From CAVRTM01 sp963696105 (lineage in GTDB: Bacteria; Actinomycetota; Actinomycetes; Actinomycetales; Dermatophilaceae): a stretch of DNA of 64,000 bases. Made by a program: the position numbers and the translations under genes. Each line of letters starts with the position of its first letter. The first letter of the stretch is position 1. Shown here piece by piece: positions 52,056 to 60,534 of the stretch. The DNA is taken from positions 372,001 through 436,000 of the forward strand of contig CAVOIP010000005.1 in assembly GCA_963696105.1 (NCBI GenBank), read 5' to 3'. Below the pieces are notes generated by a model. That model was not told where the DNA came from. It saw only the letters and a program-made list of their open reading frames with translations, and did not search any database.

Positions 52056-53045
52056 TCAGCCGACGTCGATGGAGCTGTTCACGTTCGCCGACTGGATCAT
52101 GGCCTCGGCGACGATCACCGTGCGCAGGCCCTCGTCCATGGTGACGAAGCCGGACTCCTTGCCCAGCACGGCGTCCCGGAAGGCCTCGTGCTCGACCCGC
52201 AGGGGCTCGCGCTTGGCAAAGGCATAGCGGACCATGTCGCCCTCGGAGACCCCGCGGAAGGACGCGACGGCGGCCCACTCGGTGTCCACCGTGCCGTTGG
52301 CGTGGAACGTCAGGTCGGCCGTCAGGGTGTCGGCGATGAAGGCGCCCCGGGTGCCGGTGACCATGGTCATGCGCTCCTTGAACGGCGAGAGCCAGTTGAC
52401 CAGGTGGTTGGTGACCACGCCGGACTCCAGCGTTCCGACGGCCGCGACCAGATCCTCGTGCTCGCGACCGCTGCGGTGGGTGGTCCGCGCCGAGACCGAG
52501 ACGAAGGGGCTCTGCGCGACCCATGCGGTGAGGTCGATGTCGTGGGTGGCGAGGTCCTTGACGACGCCCACGTCGGCGATGCGCGCCGGGAACGGTCCCT
52601 GCCGGCGCGTCACCACCTGGTAGACCTCACCGAGCTCCCCCTCCTCGAGCCGACGGCGCAGCTCCTGCAGTGCGGGGTTGTAGCGCTCGATGTGGCCCAC
52701 GCAGCCGACCAGTCCCCTGTCGGCGAACGCCTTGGCGATGCGGACGGCGCCCTCGGAGGTCGACGCGAGGGGCTTCTCGATCATCGCGTGCACACCGGCA
52801 TCCGCCAGCATGAGGCCGATCTCCTCATGCATCCCGGTCGGCGCGGCGACGACGGCCATGTCGACCCCGGCCGCGAGCAGCTGGGACAGCTCGGCGTACA
52901 AGGGGGTCGACCCGGCCACGCCGTGCGGGTCACCGCTGGGGTCGACGATGCCGACCAGGTCGACGCCGTCGAGCTCGCGCAGCACGCGAGCGTGGTGACG
53001 GCCCATCATGCCGATGCCGACGAGTCCCGCACGCAGGGCGGCCAT
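52056..53045 (-). CDS. Gfo/Idh/MocA-family nucleotide-sugar dehydrogenase (WbpB/WlbA-like)
   Basis: 329 residues from ATG 53045. The Rossmann motif GLVGIGMMGRHHARV, AAPTGMHEEIGLML, MIEKPLAS and the C-terminal-domain VGHIERYNPALQELRRRL and DLATHDIDLTAW blocks are present. The closest functional match by context is WlbA/WbpB, which oxidises UDP-GlcNAcA at C3 before amination. Its start overlaps the aminotransferase stop (TGATG), so they are coupled. It lies in the set wecB, dehydrogenase, aminotransferase, UDP-sugar 6-dehydrogenase. Confidence 0.85.
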   Translation of the reverse strand: MAALRAGLVGIGMMGRHHARVLRELDGVDLVGIVDPSGDPHGVAGSTPLYAELSQLLAAGVDMAVVAAPTGMHEEIGLMLADAGVHAMIEKPLASTSEGAVRIAKAFADRGLVGCVGHIERYNPALQELRRRLEEGELGEVYQVVTRRQGPFPARIADVGVVKDLATHDIDLTAWVAQSPFVSVSARTTHRSGREHEDLVAAVGTLESGVVTNHLVNWLSPFKERMTMVTGTRGAFIADTLTADLTFHANGTVDTEWAAVASFRGVSEGDMVRYAFAKREPLRVEHEAFRDAVLGKESGFVTMDEGLRTVIVAEAMIQSANVNSSIDVG

Positions 53046-54133
53046 CAGGCACCTGCCTTGGCGAGGGCGTTGACCGCGGTGACGATGCGGTCCAGGTCGT
53101 CCTGGCTGAGCGAGGGATGCACCGGCAGCGACAGGCACTCGCGCGCCGCGCGCTCGGTCTCGGGCAGCTCGACGTCCACGTCGAACGGCGCCAGGCGGTG
53201 GTTGGGGATCGGGTAGAACATGCCGGAGCCGATGTTGTACTCCTCCTTCAGCGCCCGGGCCAGCCCGTCGCGGTCCTCGGCGACCCGGACCGTGTACTGG
53301 TGGTAGACGTGCACCGCCCCCTCGGCGGTGGGCGGGGTGGTCACGCCCTCCAGGTGGGCGGACAGGAAGGCGGCGTTGGACTGGCGCTGAGTGGTCCAGG
53401 CGTCCACCTTGGTCAGCTGGACGCGCCCGATCGCGGCGTGCACGTCGGTCATCCGGTTGTTGAACCCCACGACCTCGTTCTCGTACTGGCGCTGCATCCC
53501 CTGGTTCCGGTACAGCCGCATCAGCCGCTCGGTCTCGTCGTCGGCGACGGCGACCATGCCACCCTCACCCGACGTCATGTTCTTGGTCGGGTAGAGCGAG
53601 AACATGCCGAAGGCGCCGAACGACCCGACGGGCCTGCCGTGCCACGAGGCGCCGTGGGCCTGGGCCGCGTCCTCGAAGATCTTCAGCCCGTGTCGGTCGG
53701 CCACGGCCTGCAGGGCCGTCATGTCGGCGGGGTGACCGTAGAGGTGCACCGGCATGATGCCGACCGTGCGCTCGGTGACGACCGCCTCCACCGACGCCGC
53801 GTCGAGGCAGAAGTCGTCGGCGGAGATGTCGGCGAAGACCGGCGTGGCGCCGGTCAGGGCGACCGAGTTCGCGGTCGCTGCGAAGGTGAAGGACGGGACG
53901 ATGACCTCATCGCCGGCCTTGACCCCGCTGGAGAGCAGGCCGAGGTGCTGACCCGAGGTGCCTGAGTTCACCGCGACACAGGCGCGGCCGAGACCGAAGT
54001 GGGCGGAGAACTCCTGCTCGAACGCGGCCACCTCAGGGCCCTGGGCGAGCATGCCGCTGCGGAGCACCCGGTCGACGGCCGCGCGCTCCTCCTCGCCGAT
54101 CAACGGCCTGGCGGGCGGGATGAACTCGGTCAT
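53045..54133 (-). CDS. DegT/DnrJ/EryC1/StrS aminotransferase (WbpE/WlbC-like)
   Basis: 362 residues from ATG 54133. SLYPTKNMTSGEGGM places the PLP Lys at residue 184, with EDAAQAHGA at 154-162 and NNRMTDVHAAIGRVQL downstream. The length and the SLYPTKN block resemble WbpE/WlbC, which aminate the C3 ketone of UDP-GlcNAc uronate. It overlaps the dehydrogenase start by one base. The 175-bp upstream gap holds GGCCGGCCC tandem repeats. Confidence 0.87.
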   Translation of the reverse strand: MTEFIPPARPLIGEEERAAVDRVLRSGMLAQGPEVAAFEQEFSAHFGLGRACVAVNSGTSGQHLGLLSSGVKAGDEVIVPSFTFAATANSVALTGATPVFADISADDFCLDAASVEAVVTERTVGIMPVHLYGHPADMTALQAVADRHGLKIFEDAAQAHGASWHGRPVGSFGAFGMFSLYPTKNMTSGEGGMVAVADDETERLMRLYRNQGMQRQYENEVVGFNNRMTDVHAAIGRVQLTKVDAWTTQRQSNAAFLSAHLEGVTTPPTAEGAVHVYHQYTVRVAEDRDGLARALKEEYNIGSGMFYPIPNHRLAPFDVDVELPETERAARECLSLPVHPSLSQDDLDRIVTAVNALAKAGA

Positions 54134-54195
54134 GGCTGGGTGCCTCCATCAGGCGCTCGTCGTTCTCGGTGCTGGGAAGTCTGTCGGGTCCGGTT

Positions 54196-54221
54196 GGCCG
54201 GCCCGGCCGGCCCGGCCGGCC
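54196..54221. repeat. 9-bp GGCCGGCCC tandem repeat, ~2.9 copies
   Basis: GGCCGGCCC occurs at 54196-54204 and 54205-54213, then GGCCGGCC, in the gap between the aminotransferase and the dehydrogenase. It can form strong secondary structure. Confidence 0.8.
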
Positions 54222-54308
54222 GGGACCCGTCCCGGGCGCGGCAGTCGCCACACCCTCGGTGGACGCGGCGGGGTGTCGCGTCGTTCGGCAGGGCTCGTTC
54301 CACGGGCC

Positions 54309-55610
54309 TCAGACGATGTCGGCGGGCTGGCCGACGACCAGGAACGAGGTGCCGGCGAAGCGCTCGCGGTCGAGGACCCGGCGCCCGTCGACCACGACCT
54401 TCGCGCCGGGGAAGCTCTCCGCACCCAGCGACGCGTACTCCGCGTGGTCGGCCTGCAGGATCACCACGTCGGCGGGCTCCCCGAGCGTGTACGGGGTGAA
54501 GCCCATCGCCTCCAGCTCCTGGTCGGAGTACATCGGGTCGTGGACGACGACGCGAGCGCCCTCGGCCACCAGGGCGGCCACCGTGGGGAAGACGCCCGAG
54601 ACAGCCGTCTCCTTGACGCCCCCGCGATAGGTCACACCGAGGACGACCGCCGTGGCGCCGCTCAGGTCGCCGTACGCCCCCCGGGCGAGCCCGACGGTGT
54701 AGCCGGGCATCGCCGCGTTGGCCTCGCGGGCCGCGCGCACGATCGTGGCGTCGGGGTCGTTCCAGAGGTAGAGCCGCGGGTAGACCGGGATGCAGTGGCC
54801 TCCGACCGCGATGCCGGGGCGGTGGATGTGGCTGAACGGCTGGGAGTTGCTGGCCTCGATCACCTGGAACACGTCGATGCCCTGCTGGGCGGCGAAGACG
54901 GCGAACTGGTTGGCCAGGCCGATGTTGACGTCGCGGTAGGTCGTCTCGGCCAGCTTCGCCATCTCGGCGGCCTCCGGGCTGCCCAGGTCCCACACGCCGT
55001 TGCCGCGCTCGAGGTCGGGGCGCTCGTCGAACTGCAGGACGGCCTCGTAGAACGCCACCGCCTTGGCCGCGCCCTCGACCGACAGGCCACCGAGCAGCTT
55101 GGGGTACTTGCGCAGGTCGGCGAACACGCGGCCGGTCAGCACCCGCTCGGGGGAGAACACGAGGTGGAAGTCACGTCCCTCGCTCAGCCCCGACCCGGAC
55201 TCGAGCAGCGGGCGCCACCGGGTGCGCGTGGTGCCCACCGGCAACGTCGTCTCGTAGATGACGAGCGTGTCGGGTCGCAGTCCGCGGGCGATGTCACGCG
55301 TCGCCGAGTCCATCCAACCGAAGTCCGGGCGCGCTTCGTCGTCGACCAGGAGGGGGACGACGACGACCACCACGTCGCTCTCGGAGACCGCAGCTGTCGT
55401 GTCGGTGGTGGCCCGCAGCCGTCCGGCGTCCACCGTCTCGCGCAGCAGCCGCTGCAGGTCGTGTTCACCCGGGAACGGCTCCTGGCCGGCGTTGACCAGC
55501 CCCACGACCGGCTCGCTGACGTCCGCACCCAGGACGTCGTGTCCACTGTTCGCGAACTGCACCGCCAGAGGGAGGCCGATCTTGCCTAGTCCAACCACAG
55601 TGATCTTCAC
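54309..55610 (-). CDS. UDP-N-acetyl-sugar 6-dehydrogenase (WecC/WbpA-type nucleotide sugar dehydrogenase)
   Basis: 433 residues from GTG 55610. The NAD site is ITVVGLGKIGLPLAV, FSPERVLTGR and KLAETTYRDVNIGLANQFA lie mid-protein, and catalytic Cys273 is in GGHCIPVYPR. The C-terminal domain ends with VVVDGRRVLD. The sequence type is that of WecC/WbpA/TuaD-like enzymes that make UDP-GlcNAcA or UDP-ManNAcA. A TAGGAT-like -10 lies ~40 bp upstream. It is the probable first step of the diamino-uronate route encoded with the downstream aminotransferase and dehydrogenase. Confidence 0.9.
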   Translation of the reverse strand: MKITVVGLGKIGLPLAVQFANSGHDVLGADVSEPVVGLVNAGQEPFPGEHDLQRLLRETVDAGRLRATTDTTAAVSESDVVVVVVPLLVDDEARPDFGWMDSATRDIARGLRPDTLVIYETTLPVGTTRTRWRPLLESGSGLSEGRDFHLVFSPERVLTGRVFADLRKYPKLLGGLSVEGAAKAVAFYEAVLQFDERPDLERGNGVWDLGSPEAAEMAKLAETTYRDVNIGLANQFAVFAAQQGIDVFQVIEASNSQPFSHIHRPGIAVGGHCIPVYPRLYLWNDPDATIVRAAREANAAMPGYTVGLARGAYGDLSGATAVVLGVTYRGGVKETAVSGVFPTVAALVAEGARVVVHDPMYSDQELEAMGFTPYTLGEPADVVILQADHAEYASLGAESFPGAKVVVDGRRVLDRERFAGTSFLVVGQPADIV

Positions 55611-55726
55611 GCGCTGCCTCTGCCTTTCGTCCGCAATGTCCGTGGTGAATCCTAAAGGGTCCACGACCGGGCCCTGACCGGGTCGGGCTCCGCCCGGGCC
55701 GACACGCCCGGCCGCCGGCTGCACCG

Positions 55727-57214
55727 CTACCGGCCCGGTCTCCGCAGCAGCGGGGGCAGCAGCGTCGTCGCGTCGCGCCGGGACAGGAGGCACCAGAACG
55801 TGAGGAAGAGCACGGCGAACGCCGGGTCGAACCACGCGAGGGTGCCCAGACGGTCCTCGACCGTCAGCAGCAGCAGTGCCGCGACCAGCCCTGCCGCCAC
55901 CCGGCCCATCAGCCCGGCCCACGCGTGGCCGTCCCGCCGCCAGACGGTCACGATCGGCACGCCGGCGATGACGACGGTCCCGCACAGGTAGCCGACGGCG
56001 ACACCGGCGATGCCGAGCCGGGGCGCCAGGAGGACCCACACCACAGCGCCCGTCACCAGCCCGGCCATGCTGGCCCCGCTGGTGAGCACCATGCCCCGCT
56101 GCGAGCGGGTGGTGATGCTGTTGACCGCGGCGACCCCCAGCGACGTCGCGAGGACCGCCAGCAGCAGCACGGGCAGCAGCTGCGCCGCCTGTCGGAACTC
56201 CGCACCGAAGACGACGCTGACCAGCAGCCGACTGCACAGGATGAGCGAGCCGAAGATGGCCACCATGACCAGCACGAGCAGCCGCATGGAGTGGTCGGTC
56301 TGGCGCTGGAAACCCTTGTGGTCACCCTTGCCCCAGGACTCGGCCATGGCCGGGAAGAGGACCAGGCTCATCGACCCGGCCAGCAGCGACGCCGGCGTGG
56401 CCAGGGTCAGCGCGGAGGCGTACTGCCCGGCGTGCTGCGCCGTGTCGGCACTGCGGGCGACGACCATGGACAGCTGCAGGAAGCCGGTACTGGCCACGGT
56501 CCCCGCGACCCCCAGGAGCACGAAGTGGTCCAGCTCGCGGCGCAGTGCGGCCGGAGGGCGCCCGTGCGCGCCGCGGGGCCACCCGGCCGCGGCGTACACG
56601 CTGTAGCCGACGGCGAGAGGCAGGAGCAGCGCCGGCCCGCGGGCGCCGACGACGAGGGCCGTCAGCAGCCCGACAAGGCCGACCGCGCTGCTGAGCACGT
56701 CCCAGACCGTGGCGCGCTGCACCTGGCCGGCACCGAACTGCACGCCACGGACGAAGGAGTACCCGGAGTAGCCGAGGACCAGGGCGCCCACGCACAGGCC
56801 GCCGGTCAGGTCACCGTGGCCGACCGTCACCCAGGCGAGGACACCCAGCAGGGCGAGCAGGACCGTCACCCCCATCGTGCGCCGGCCGAGGTGCGCTGCG
56901 ACCGCAGCCACCTCCTCCCACTGCTCGGCGCCGCGGGCGCGGGCCACGAACTTCGACGCGGCGCTCCCCGAGGAGGTGGGCCACAGCAGGGCCAGGAACA
57001 TCGCCGTGGAGATCGCGCTGTTGACGACGCCGAGCAGCGCCGCGCCACCGAGGCGGCCGACGAGAACGCTCGAGGTGAAGCGCAGCCCTCCCTGGACCCC
57101 CACACCGACGGTGCTGAGCAGTGCCCGCGAACGCATCGACCCGGTGGTCGGGGAGTCCAGTCGCACCCGCCGCGCGGCCGAGCGGACCAGGTTTCCGGTT
57201 GTCGGCTGCCTCAT
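55727..57214 (-). CDS. Polysaccharide flippase, Wzx/MOP-type membrane protein
   Basis: 495 residues from ATG 57214 with about 12-14 helices. The first helix region (GLRFTSSVLVGRLGGAALLG) and SSGSAASKFVARARG match oligosaccharide flippases of the MOP superfamily. Later TPASLLAGSMSLVLFPAMAE is the conserved central motif and FGAEFRQAAQLLPVL the second-half equivalent. It would move undecaprenyl-linked repeat units outward. It is divergent from the ugd gene and upstream of the nucleotide-sugar genes, forming the export arm of this locus. Confidence 0.85.
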   Translation of the reverse strand: MRQPTTGNLVRSAARRVRLDSPTTGSMRSRALLSTVGVGVQGGLRFTSSVLVGRLGGAALLGVVNSAISTAMFLALLWPTSSGSAASKFVARARGAEQWEEVAAVAAHLGRRTMGVTVLLALLGVLAWVTVGHGDLTGGLCVGALVLGYSGYSFVRGVQFGAGQVQRATVWDVLSSAVGLVGLLTALVVGARGPALLLPLAVGYSVYAAAGWPRGAHGRPPAALRRELDHFVLLGVAGTVASTGFLQLSMVVARSADTAQHAGQYASALTLATPASLLAGSMSLVLFPAMAESWGKGDHKGFQRQTDHSMRLLVLVMVAIFGSLILCSRLLVSVVFGAEFRQAAQLLPVLLLAVLATSLGVAAVNSITTRSQRGMVLTSGASMAGLVTGAVVWVLLAPRLGIAGVAVGYLCGTVVIAGVPIVTVWRRDGHAWAGLMGRVAAGLVAALLLLTVEDRLGTLAWFDPAFAVLFLTFWCLLSRRDATTLLPPLLRRPGR

Positions 57215-57338
57215 GATGACGCCTAGTTTGCCCTACCGCCGCGGGGGCCCGGCCCCTGGGCGAGGCCATCGGCACCGCGGGGGTCGGCGACCGCCGGCCG
57301 AGGGCCGCGAACTTCCCGCGCGCAGCGCCCGTGCCCGT

Positions 57339-57344
57339 TATGGT
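57339..57344 (+). promoter_or_regulatory. -10 TATGGT, leaderless promoter
   Basis: TATGGT ends 6 nt before GTG 57351 of the ugd gene. Confidence 0.55.
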
Positions 57345-57350
57345 GCCGGG

Positions 57351-58691
57351 GTGTCCCTTCCCCTCTCCGTCATCGGCACCGGCTACCTGGGCGCCGTCCA
57401 CGCGGCGTGCATGGCCGAGCTCGGCCACGACGTGGTCGGCGGTCGACGTCGACCCGGCCAAGGTCGACTCGCTCGACGCAGGCAAGGCACCGTTCTTCGA
57501 GCCCGGCTTCGAGGACCTGCTCGCCCGGGTCCTGGCCACCGGTCGGCTCGGTTCACCACCGACTTCGCCGAGGTCGCGCGACGCGCCGCGTCCACTTCCT
57601 CTGCGTCGGCACCCCCCAGAGCCGCGGCGAGTACGCCGCCGACCTGCACCTACGTCGACGCCGCGGTCGACGTCCCTGGCCCCGCACCTGACCGCCGAGG
57701 CGCTGGTCGTCGGCAAGTCCACCGTCCCGGTCGGCACCGCCGCCCGACTGCGCCGAGCGATGCGTCCGGCGCCCCCGCCGGCACCCGGCGTGCGCCTGGC
57801 CTGGAACCCCGAGTTCCTGCGCGAGGGCTTCGCCGTCGAGGACACCCTGCGCCCCCGACCGGCTCGTCTACGGCGTCGCCGGTCCGACCGCCGAGCGCCG
57901 CCGCGCGCTGCTCGACGAGGTCTACGCCGGCCCGCTCGCCGACCGGCACCCCGCGGGTGGTCACCGACTACGCCACCGCCGAGCTGGTCAAGACCGCGGC
58001 CAACTCCTTCCTCGCCACGAAGATCTCCTTCATCAACGCCATGGCCGAGCTCTGCGAGGCCACCGGCGCCGACGTCACGCAGCTCGCCGACGCCATCGGC
58101 TACGACGACCGGATCGGCCGCAAGTTCCTCAACGCCGGCCTCGGCTTCGGCGGCGGCTGCCTGCCCAAGGACATCCGCGCGTTCATGGCCCGCGCCGGCG
58201 AGCTCGGCGCCGACCAGGCGCTGACCTTCCTGCGCGAGGTCGACAACATCAACATGCGCCGCCGGATCCGCATGGTCGAGCTCGCCCGCGAGGTCTGCGA
58301 CGGCATCGCTGATCGGCAAGCGGGTCGCCGTCCTCGGCGCCGCGTTCAAGCCCGACAGCGACGACATCCGCGACTCCCCCGCGCTCAACGTCGCCGCGCA
58401 GCTGCCAGCTGCAGGGCGCCGTCGTCGCGTGCACCGACCCGGCCGCTGGCGAACGCCCGCGCGGTCCGCCCCGAGCTGACCTACGCCGACGACGCCGAGG
58501 ACGCCTGCCGCGGCGCCGACGTCGTCCTGCTGCTGACCGAGTGGCAGGAGTACCGCGAGCTCGACCCCGCCGACGCTCGGCACGGTCGTCGCGCCGCAGC
58601 GCGATCCTCGACGGCCGCAACGCCCTCGACCCCGACCGCCTGGCGCGCGGCCGGCTGGACCTACCGCGCACTCGGCCGCCCGGGCGCCTGA
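57351..58691 (+). CDS. ugd: UDP-glucose 6-dehydrogenase, interrupted by many single-base shifts
   Basis: The start is GTG 57351 (SLPLSVIGTGYLGAVHAACM). Thirteen shifts break the frame: eleven +1 (near 57441, 57647, 57675, 57854, 57944, 58311, 58404, 58445, 58578, 58597, 58640) and two -1 (near 57550 and 57588). Read across them the gene gives ~443 residues with VDVDPAKVDSLDAGKAPFFE, FLCVGTPQS, LVVGKSTVPVGTA, WNPEFLREGF, KTAANSFLATKISFINAMAE and the catalytic Cys in GFGGGCLPKDIRAF, a complete UDP-glucose dehydrogenase. It would make UDP-glucuronate for surface glycans. The density of shifts with preserved residues indicates sequence error. Confidence 0.85.
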   Translation: MSLPLSVIGTGYLGAVHAACMAELGHDVVGGRRRPGQGRLARRRQGTVLRARLRGPARPGPGHRSARFTTDFAEVARRAASTSSASAPPRAAASTPPTCTYVDAAVDVPGPAPDRRGAGRRQVHRPGRHRRPTAPSDASGAPAGTRRAPGLEPRVPARGLRRRGHPAPPTGSSTASPVRPPSAAARCSTRSTPARSPTGTPRVVTDYATAELVKTAANSFLATKISFINAMAELCEATGADVTQLADAIGYDDRIGRKFLNAGLGFGGGCLPKDIRAFMARAGELGADQALTFLREVDNINMRRRIRMVELAREVCDGIADRQAGRRPRRRVQARQRRHPRLPRAQRRRAAASCRAPSSRAPTRPLANARAVRPELTYADDAEDACRGADVVLLLTEWQEYRELDPADARHGRRAAARSSTAATPSTPTAWRAAGWTYRALGRPGA

Positions 58692-58708
58692 GCAGCCGAG
58701 CTCTCCCC

Positions 58709-59146
58709 GTGACCGCGTCGCCGGAAGTCAACGACCGCATGGTGATCCGCCGCGTGCTGACCACGCCGGCAACCTGGGCGGTGGTCGGCCTGTCGACCGA
58801 CACCAGCCGCACGGCGTACGGCGTGGCCCGCTGGATGAGGGACCGCCTCGGGCACCGCATCGTGCCGGTCCACCCGCGTGCCGTCGAGGTGTGGGGTGAG
58901 CCGGGCTACCGGCGGCTGGCCGACATCCCCGACGGCACGACGATCGACGTCGTGGACTGTTTCGTCAGCTCCGCCAACGTGGGCCGGGTCGTCGACCAGG
59001 CGGTCGAGCAGCGCGACCGCCTGGGCATCGGCACGGTCTGGCTGCAGCTCGGCGTCATCGACCACGCGGCGGCGCGGCGGGCCGTGGACGCCGGCCTCGA
59101 CGTCGTCATGGACACCTGCCCGAAGATCGAGTACCCGCACCTCTGA
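58709..59146 (+). CDS. CoA-binding domain protein (YccU-like)
   Basis: 145 residues from GTG 58709; ATG 58739 is an alternative. IRRVLTTPATWAVVGLSTD, YGVARWMRDRLGHRIVPVHP, VDCFVSSANVGRVVDQAV and TVWLQLGVIDHAAARRAVDAGL follow the CoA_binding_2 Rossmann family. The C-terminus VVMDTCPKIEYPHL is typical. It lies 17 bp downstream of ugd. Family function is poorly known; small-molecule CoA binding is the only established property. Confidence 0.87.
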   Translation: MTASPEVNDRMVIRRVLTTPATWAVVGLSTDTSRTAYGVARWMRDRLGHRIVPVHPRAVEVWGEPGYRRLADIPDGTTIDVVDCFVSSANVGRVVDQAVEQRDRLGIGTVWLQLGVIDHAAARRAVDAGLDVVMDTCPKIEYPHL

Positions 59147-59171
59147 CCCTCCTCGAGGTGGTCAGGAGGTG
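59138..59171. terminator. Hairpin overlapping two convergent stop codons
   Basis: CACCTCTGACC (59138-59148) pairs with GGTCAGGAGGTG (59160-59171) with one bulged base. It contains the stops of both the CoA-binding and LpxA-like genes and likely serves both directions. Confidence 0.55.
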
Positions 59172-59878
59172 CCGGTGTGCTCCCGCCACCACTGCCAGGC
59201 GGGGCGCAGGACGTCGGGCTCCTGACCCTCGGGCACGGACCCGCGACCATAGGCGGCGGAGACGAAGTCGACGGCCTCCTGCGGCAGGCCCCCACGGGTC
59301 ATCCCCACCGCATTGACGCCATGCACACGGCACGGGTTGCCGTAGGCCTTGGCGAAGGGCGGCACGTCACGGGTGACGACCGAGCCCATGCCGACCATCG
59401 CCCCGGGGCCGATCGCGCGCCGCTGGTGCACCACGGTGTTCATGCCGAGGTTGGCACCGTCCCCGACATGGACGTGACCGCCGAGGGTGACCGACGACGC
59501 CATGGTGACGCCGTCGCCCACCCGCCCGTCGTGGCCGATGTAGACCTTGTTCATGAAGTAGCAGCCCGAGCCGATGACCGACCTGTCGTAATGCCCCTGG
59601 TGCACGGTGACGAACTCCCGGAAGACGTTGCCGGAGCCGATGGTCACGCCCGTCCCGACCAGCTCGCCGTTCCAGGCGGCACCGTGGTCGATGCCCTTGA
59701 TCTCTGCGGGCGCACCGAGGACGGCGTGGGCGCCGATCCAGTTGTCGTTCCCCAGGTGCAGGGGACCGAGCAGGACGACGCCGGGGCCGATCGTGTTGCC
59801 GGAGCCCATCTGGACGTCCGGGCCGAGCACTGCGCTCGGGTGGACCGAGTTGCCGAGGCCGTCAGTCAGCGTGCTCAT
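59162..59878 (-). CDS. LpxA-like left-handed beta-helix acyltransferase
   Basis: 238 residues from ATG 59878. Hexapeptide repeats fill residues ~10-175, with GNVFREFVTVHQGHY, close to the LpxA active-site block, NKVYIGHDGRVGDGVTMASS, and GMGSVVTRDVPPFAKAYGNP. The C-terminal ~60 residues are helical (RGGLPQEAVDFVSAAYG, PAWQWWREHTG). Gram-positive bacteria make no lipid A, so it probably acylates or acetylates a UDP-amino sugar, as WbpD/WlbB does in diacetamido-uronate synthesis. It lies 37 bp after the other hexapeptide acyltransferase. Confidence 0.85.
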   Translation of the reverse strand: MSTLTDGLGNSVHPSAVLGPDVQMGSGNTIGPGVVLLGPLHLGNDNWIGAHAVLGAPAEIKGIDHGAAWNGELVGTGVTIGSGNVFREFVTVHQGHYDRSVIGSGCYFMNKVYIGHDGRVGDGVTMASSVTLGGHVHVGDGANLGMNTVVHQRRAIGPGAMVGMGSVVTRDVPPFAKAYGNPCRVHGVNAVGMTRGGLPQEAVDFVSAAYGRGSVPEGQEPDVLRPAWQWWREHTGTS

Positions 59879-59915
59879 TCCCGCCCTCTCCGGTGCAGCG
59901 GAGGACGCACGTGGT

Positions 59916-60386
59916 TCACGACTCCTGGATCTGCTCGTAGTGCACCGACGCGCCCTCCACGACGACCCGGGCGACTGGGCGCGCCGGAACGCCGACCACC
60001 ACGGTGTAAGGGGGCACGTCCTTCGTGACCACGGCGCCCGCGCCGACGACGGCGTGCGACCCGATGGTCACCCCCATGTTAACCACAGCGTTCGCACCGA
60101 TGAACACGTGGTCACCGATCACGACAGGCGACGTGTCGACCTCGCGGACGGCCCTGGCACTGACGCAGCGGCGGGCGCTGGAGTGCGTGTAGATGTGCAC
60201 GCCGGAGCTGATGTCGCACCCCTTGCCGATGGTGAGCCCGCCGGAGCCGTCGATCACGGTGAAGGCCCCGATCCAGGTGCCCTCGCCCACCTTTGGCGTG
60301 GCCACGAACCAGGCGTGCCTGTTGTAGGTGTTGGGCGGCAGCTCTGCGGGAGCCGCATGCCGGTGCGTGGTCTCATCGTCGGACAT
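59916..60386 (-). CDS. Hexapeptide-repeat acyltransferase (WbbJ-like)
   Basis: 156 residues from ATG 60386 with AGAGG upstream. TPKVGEGTWIGAFTVID, LTIGKGCDISSGVHIYTHSS (His in the acetyl-transfer position), VVIGDHVFIGANAVVNMG and AVVGAGAVVTKDVPPYTVVV are isoleucine-patch repeats of sugar O/N-acetyltransferases. It could be the 3-N-acetyltransferase step (WbpD) or an O-acetyltransferase decorating the polymer. It is upstream in an operon with the LpxA-like gene. Confidence 0.86.
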   Translation of the reverse strand: MSDDETTHRHAAPAELPPNTYNRHAWFVATPKVGEGTWIGAFTVIDGSGGLTIGKGCDISSGVHIYTHSSARRCVSARAVREVDTSPVVIGDHVFIGANAVVNMGVTIGSHAVVGAGAVVTKDVPPYTVVVGVPARPVARVVVEGASVHYEQIQES

Positions 60387-60522
60387 GGCGGCCTCTTCCC
60401 GGCTTCCCCACAACGTCCTCGAGCATGCCGTCACAGTAGAGGAGCCCACCGCTGCGGCCTGCAGCAACGACGACGACAAGGCCGGAGCAGCCGAACGGAG
60501 GCCGGCCGCCCGCCTCGCTCAC

Positions 60523-60528
60523 TACGAT
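60523..60528 (+). promoter_or_regulatory. -10 TACGAT, leaderless promoter
   Basis: TACGAT ends 6 nt before ATG 60535; no ribosome site is visible, and this favours 60535 over an open upstream extension. Confidence 0.6.
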
Positions 60529-60534
60529 CGGCAG

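Noticed and set aside
57351..58691. Programmed frameshifting in ugd
   Set aside because: Thirteen shifts in 1.3 kb without slippery heptamers or downstream structures cannot be programmed; they resemble the other indel patches.
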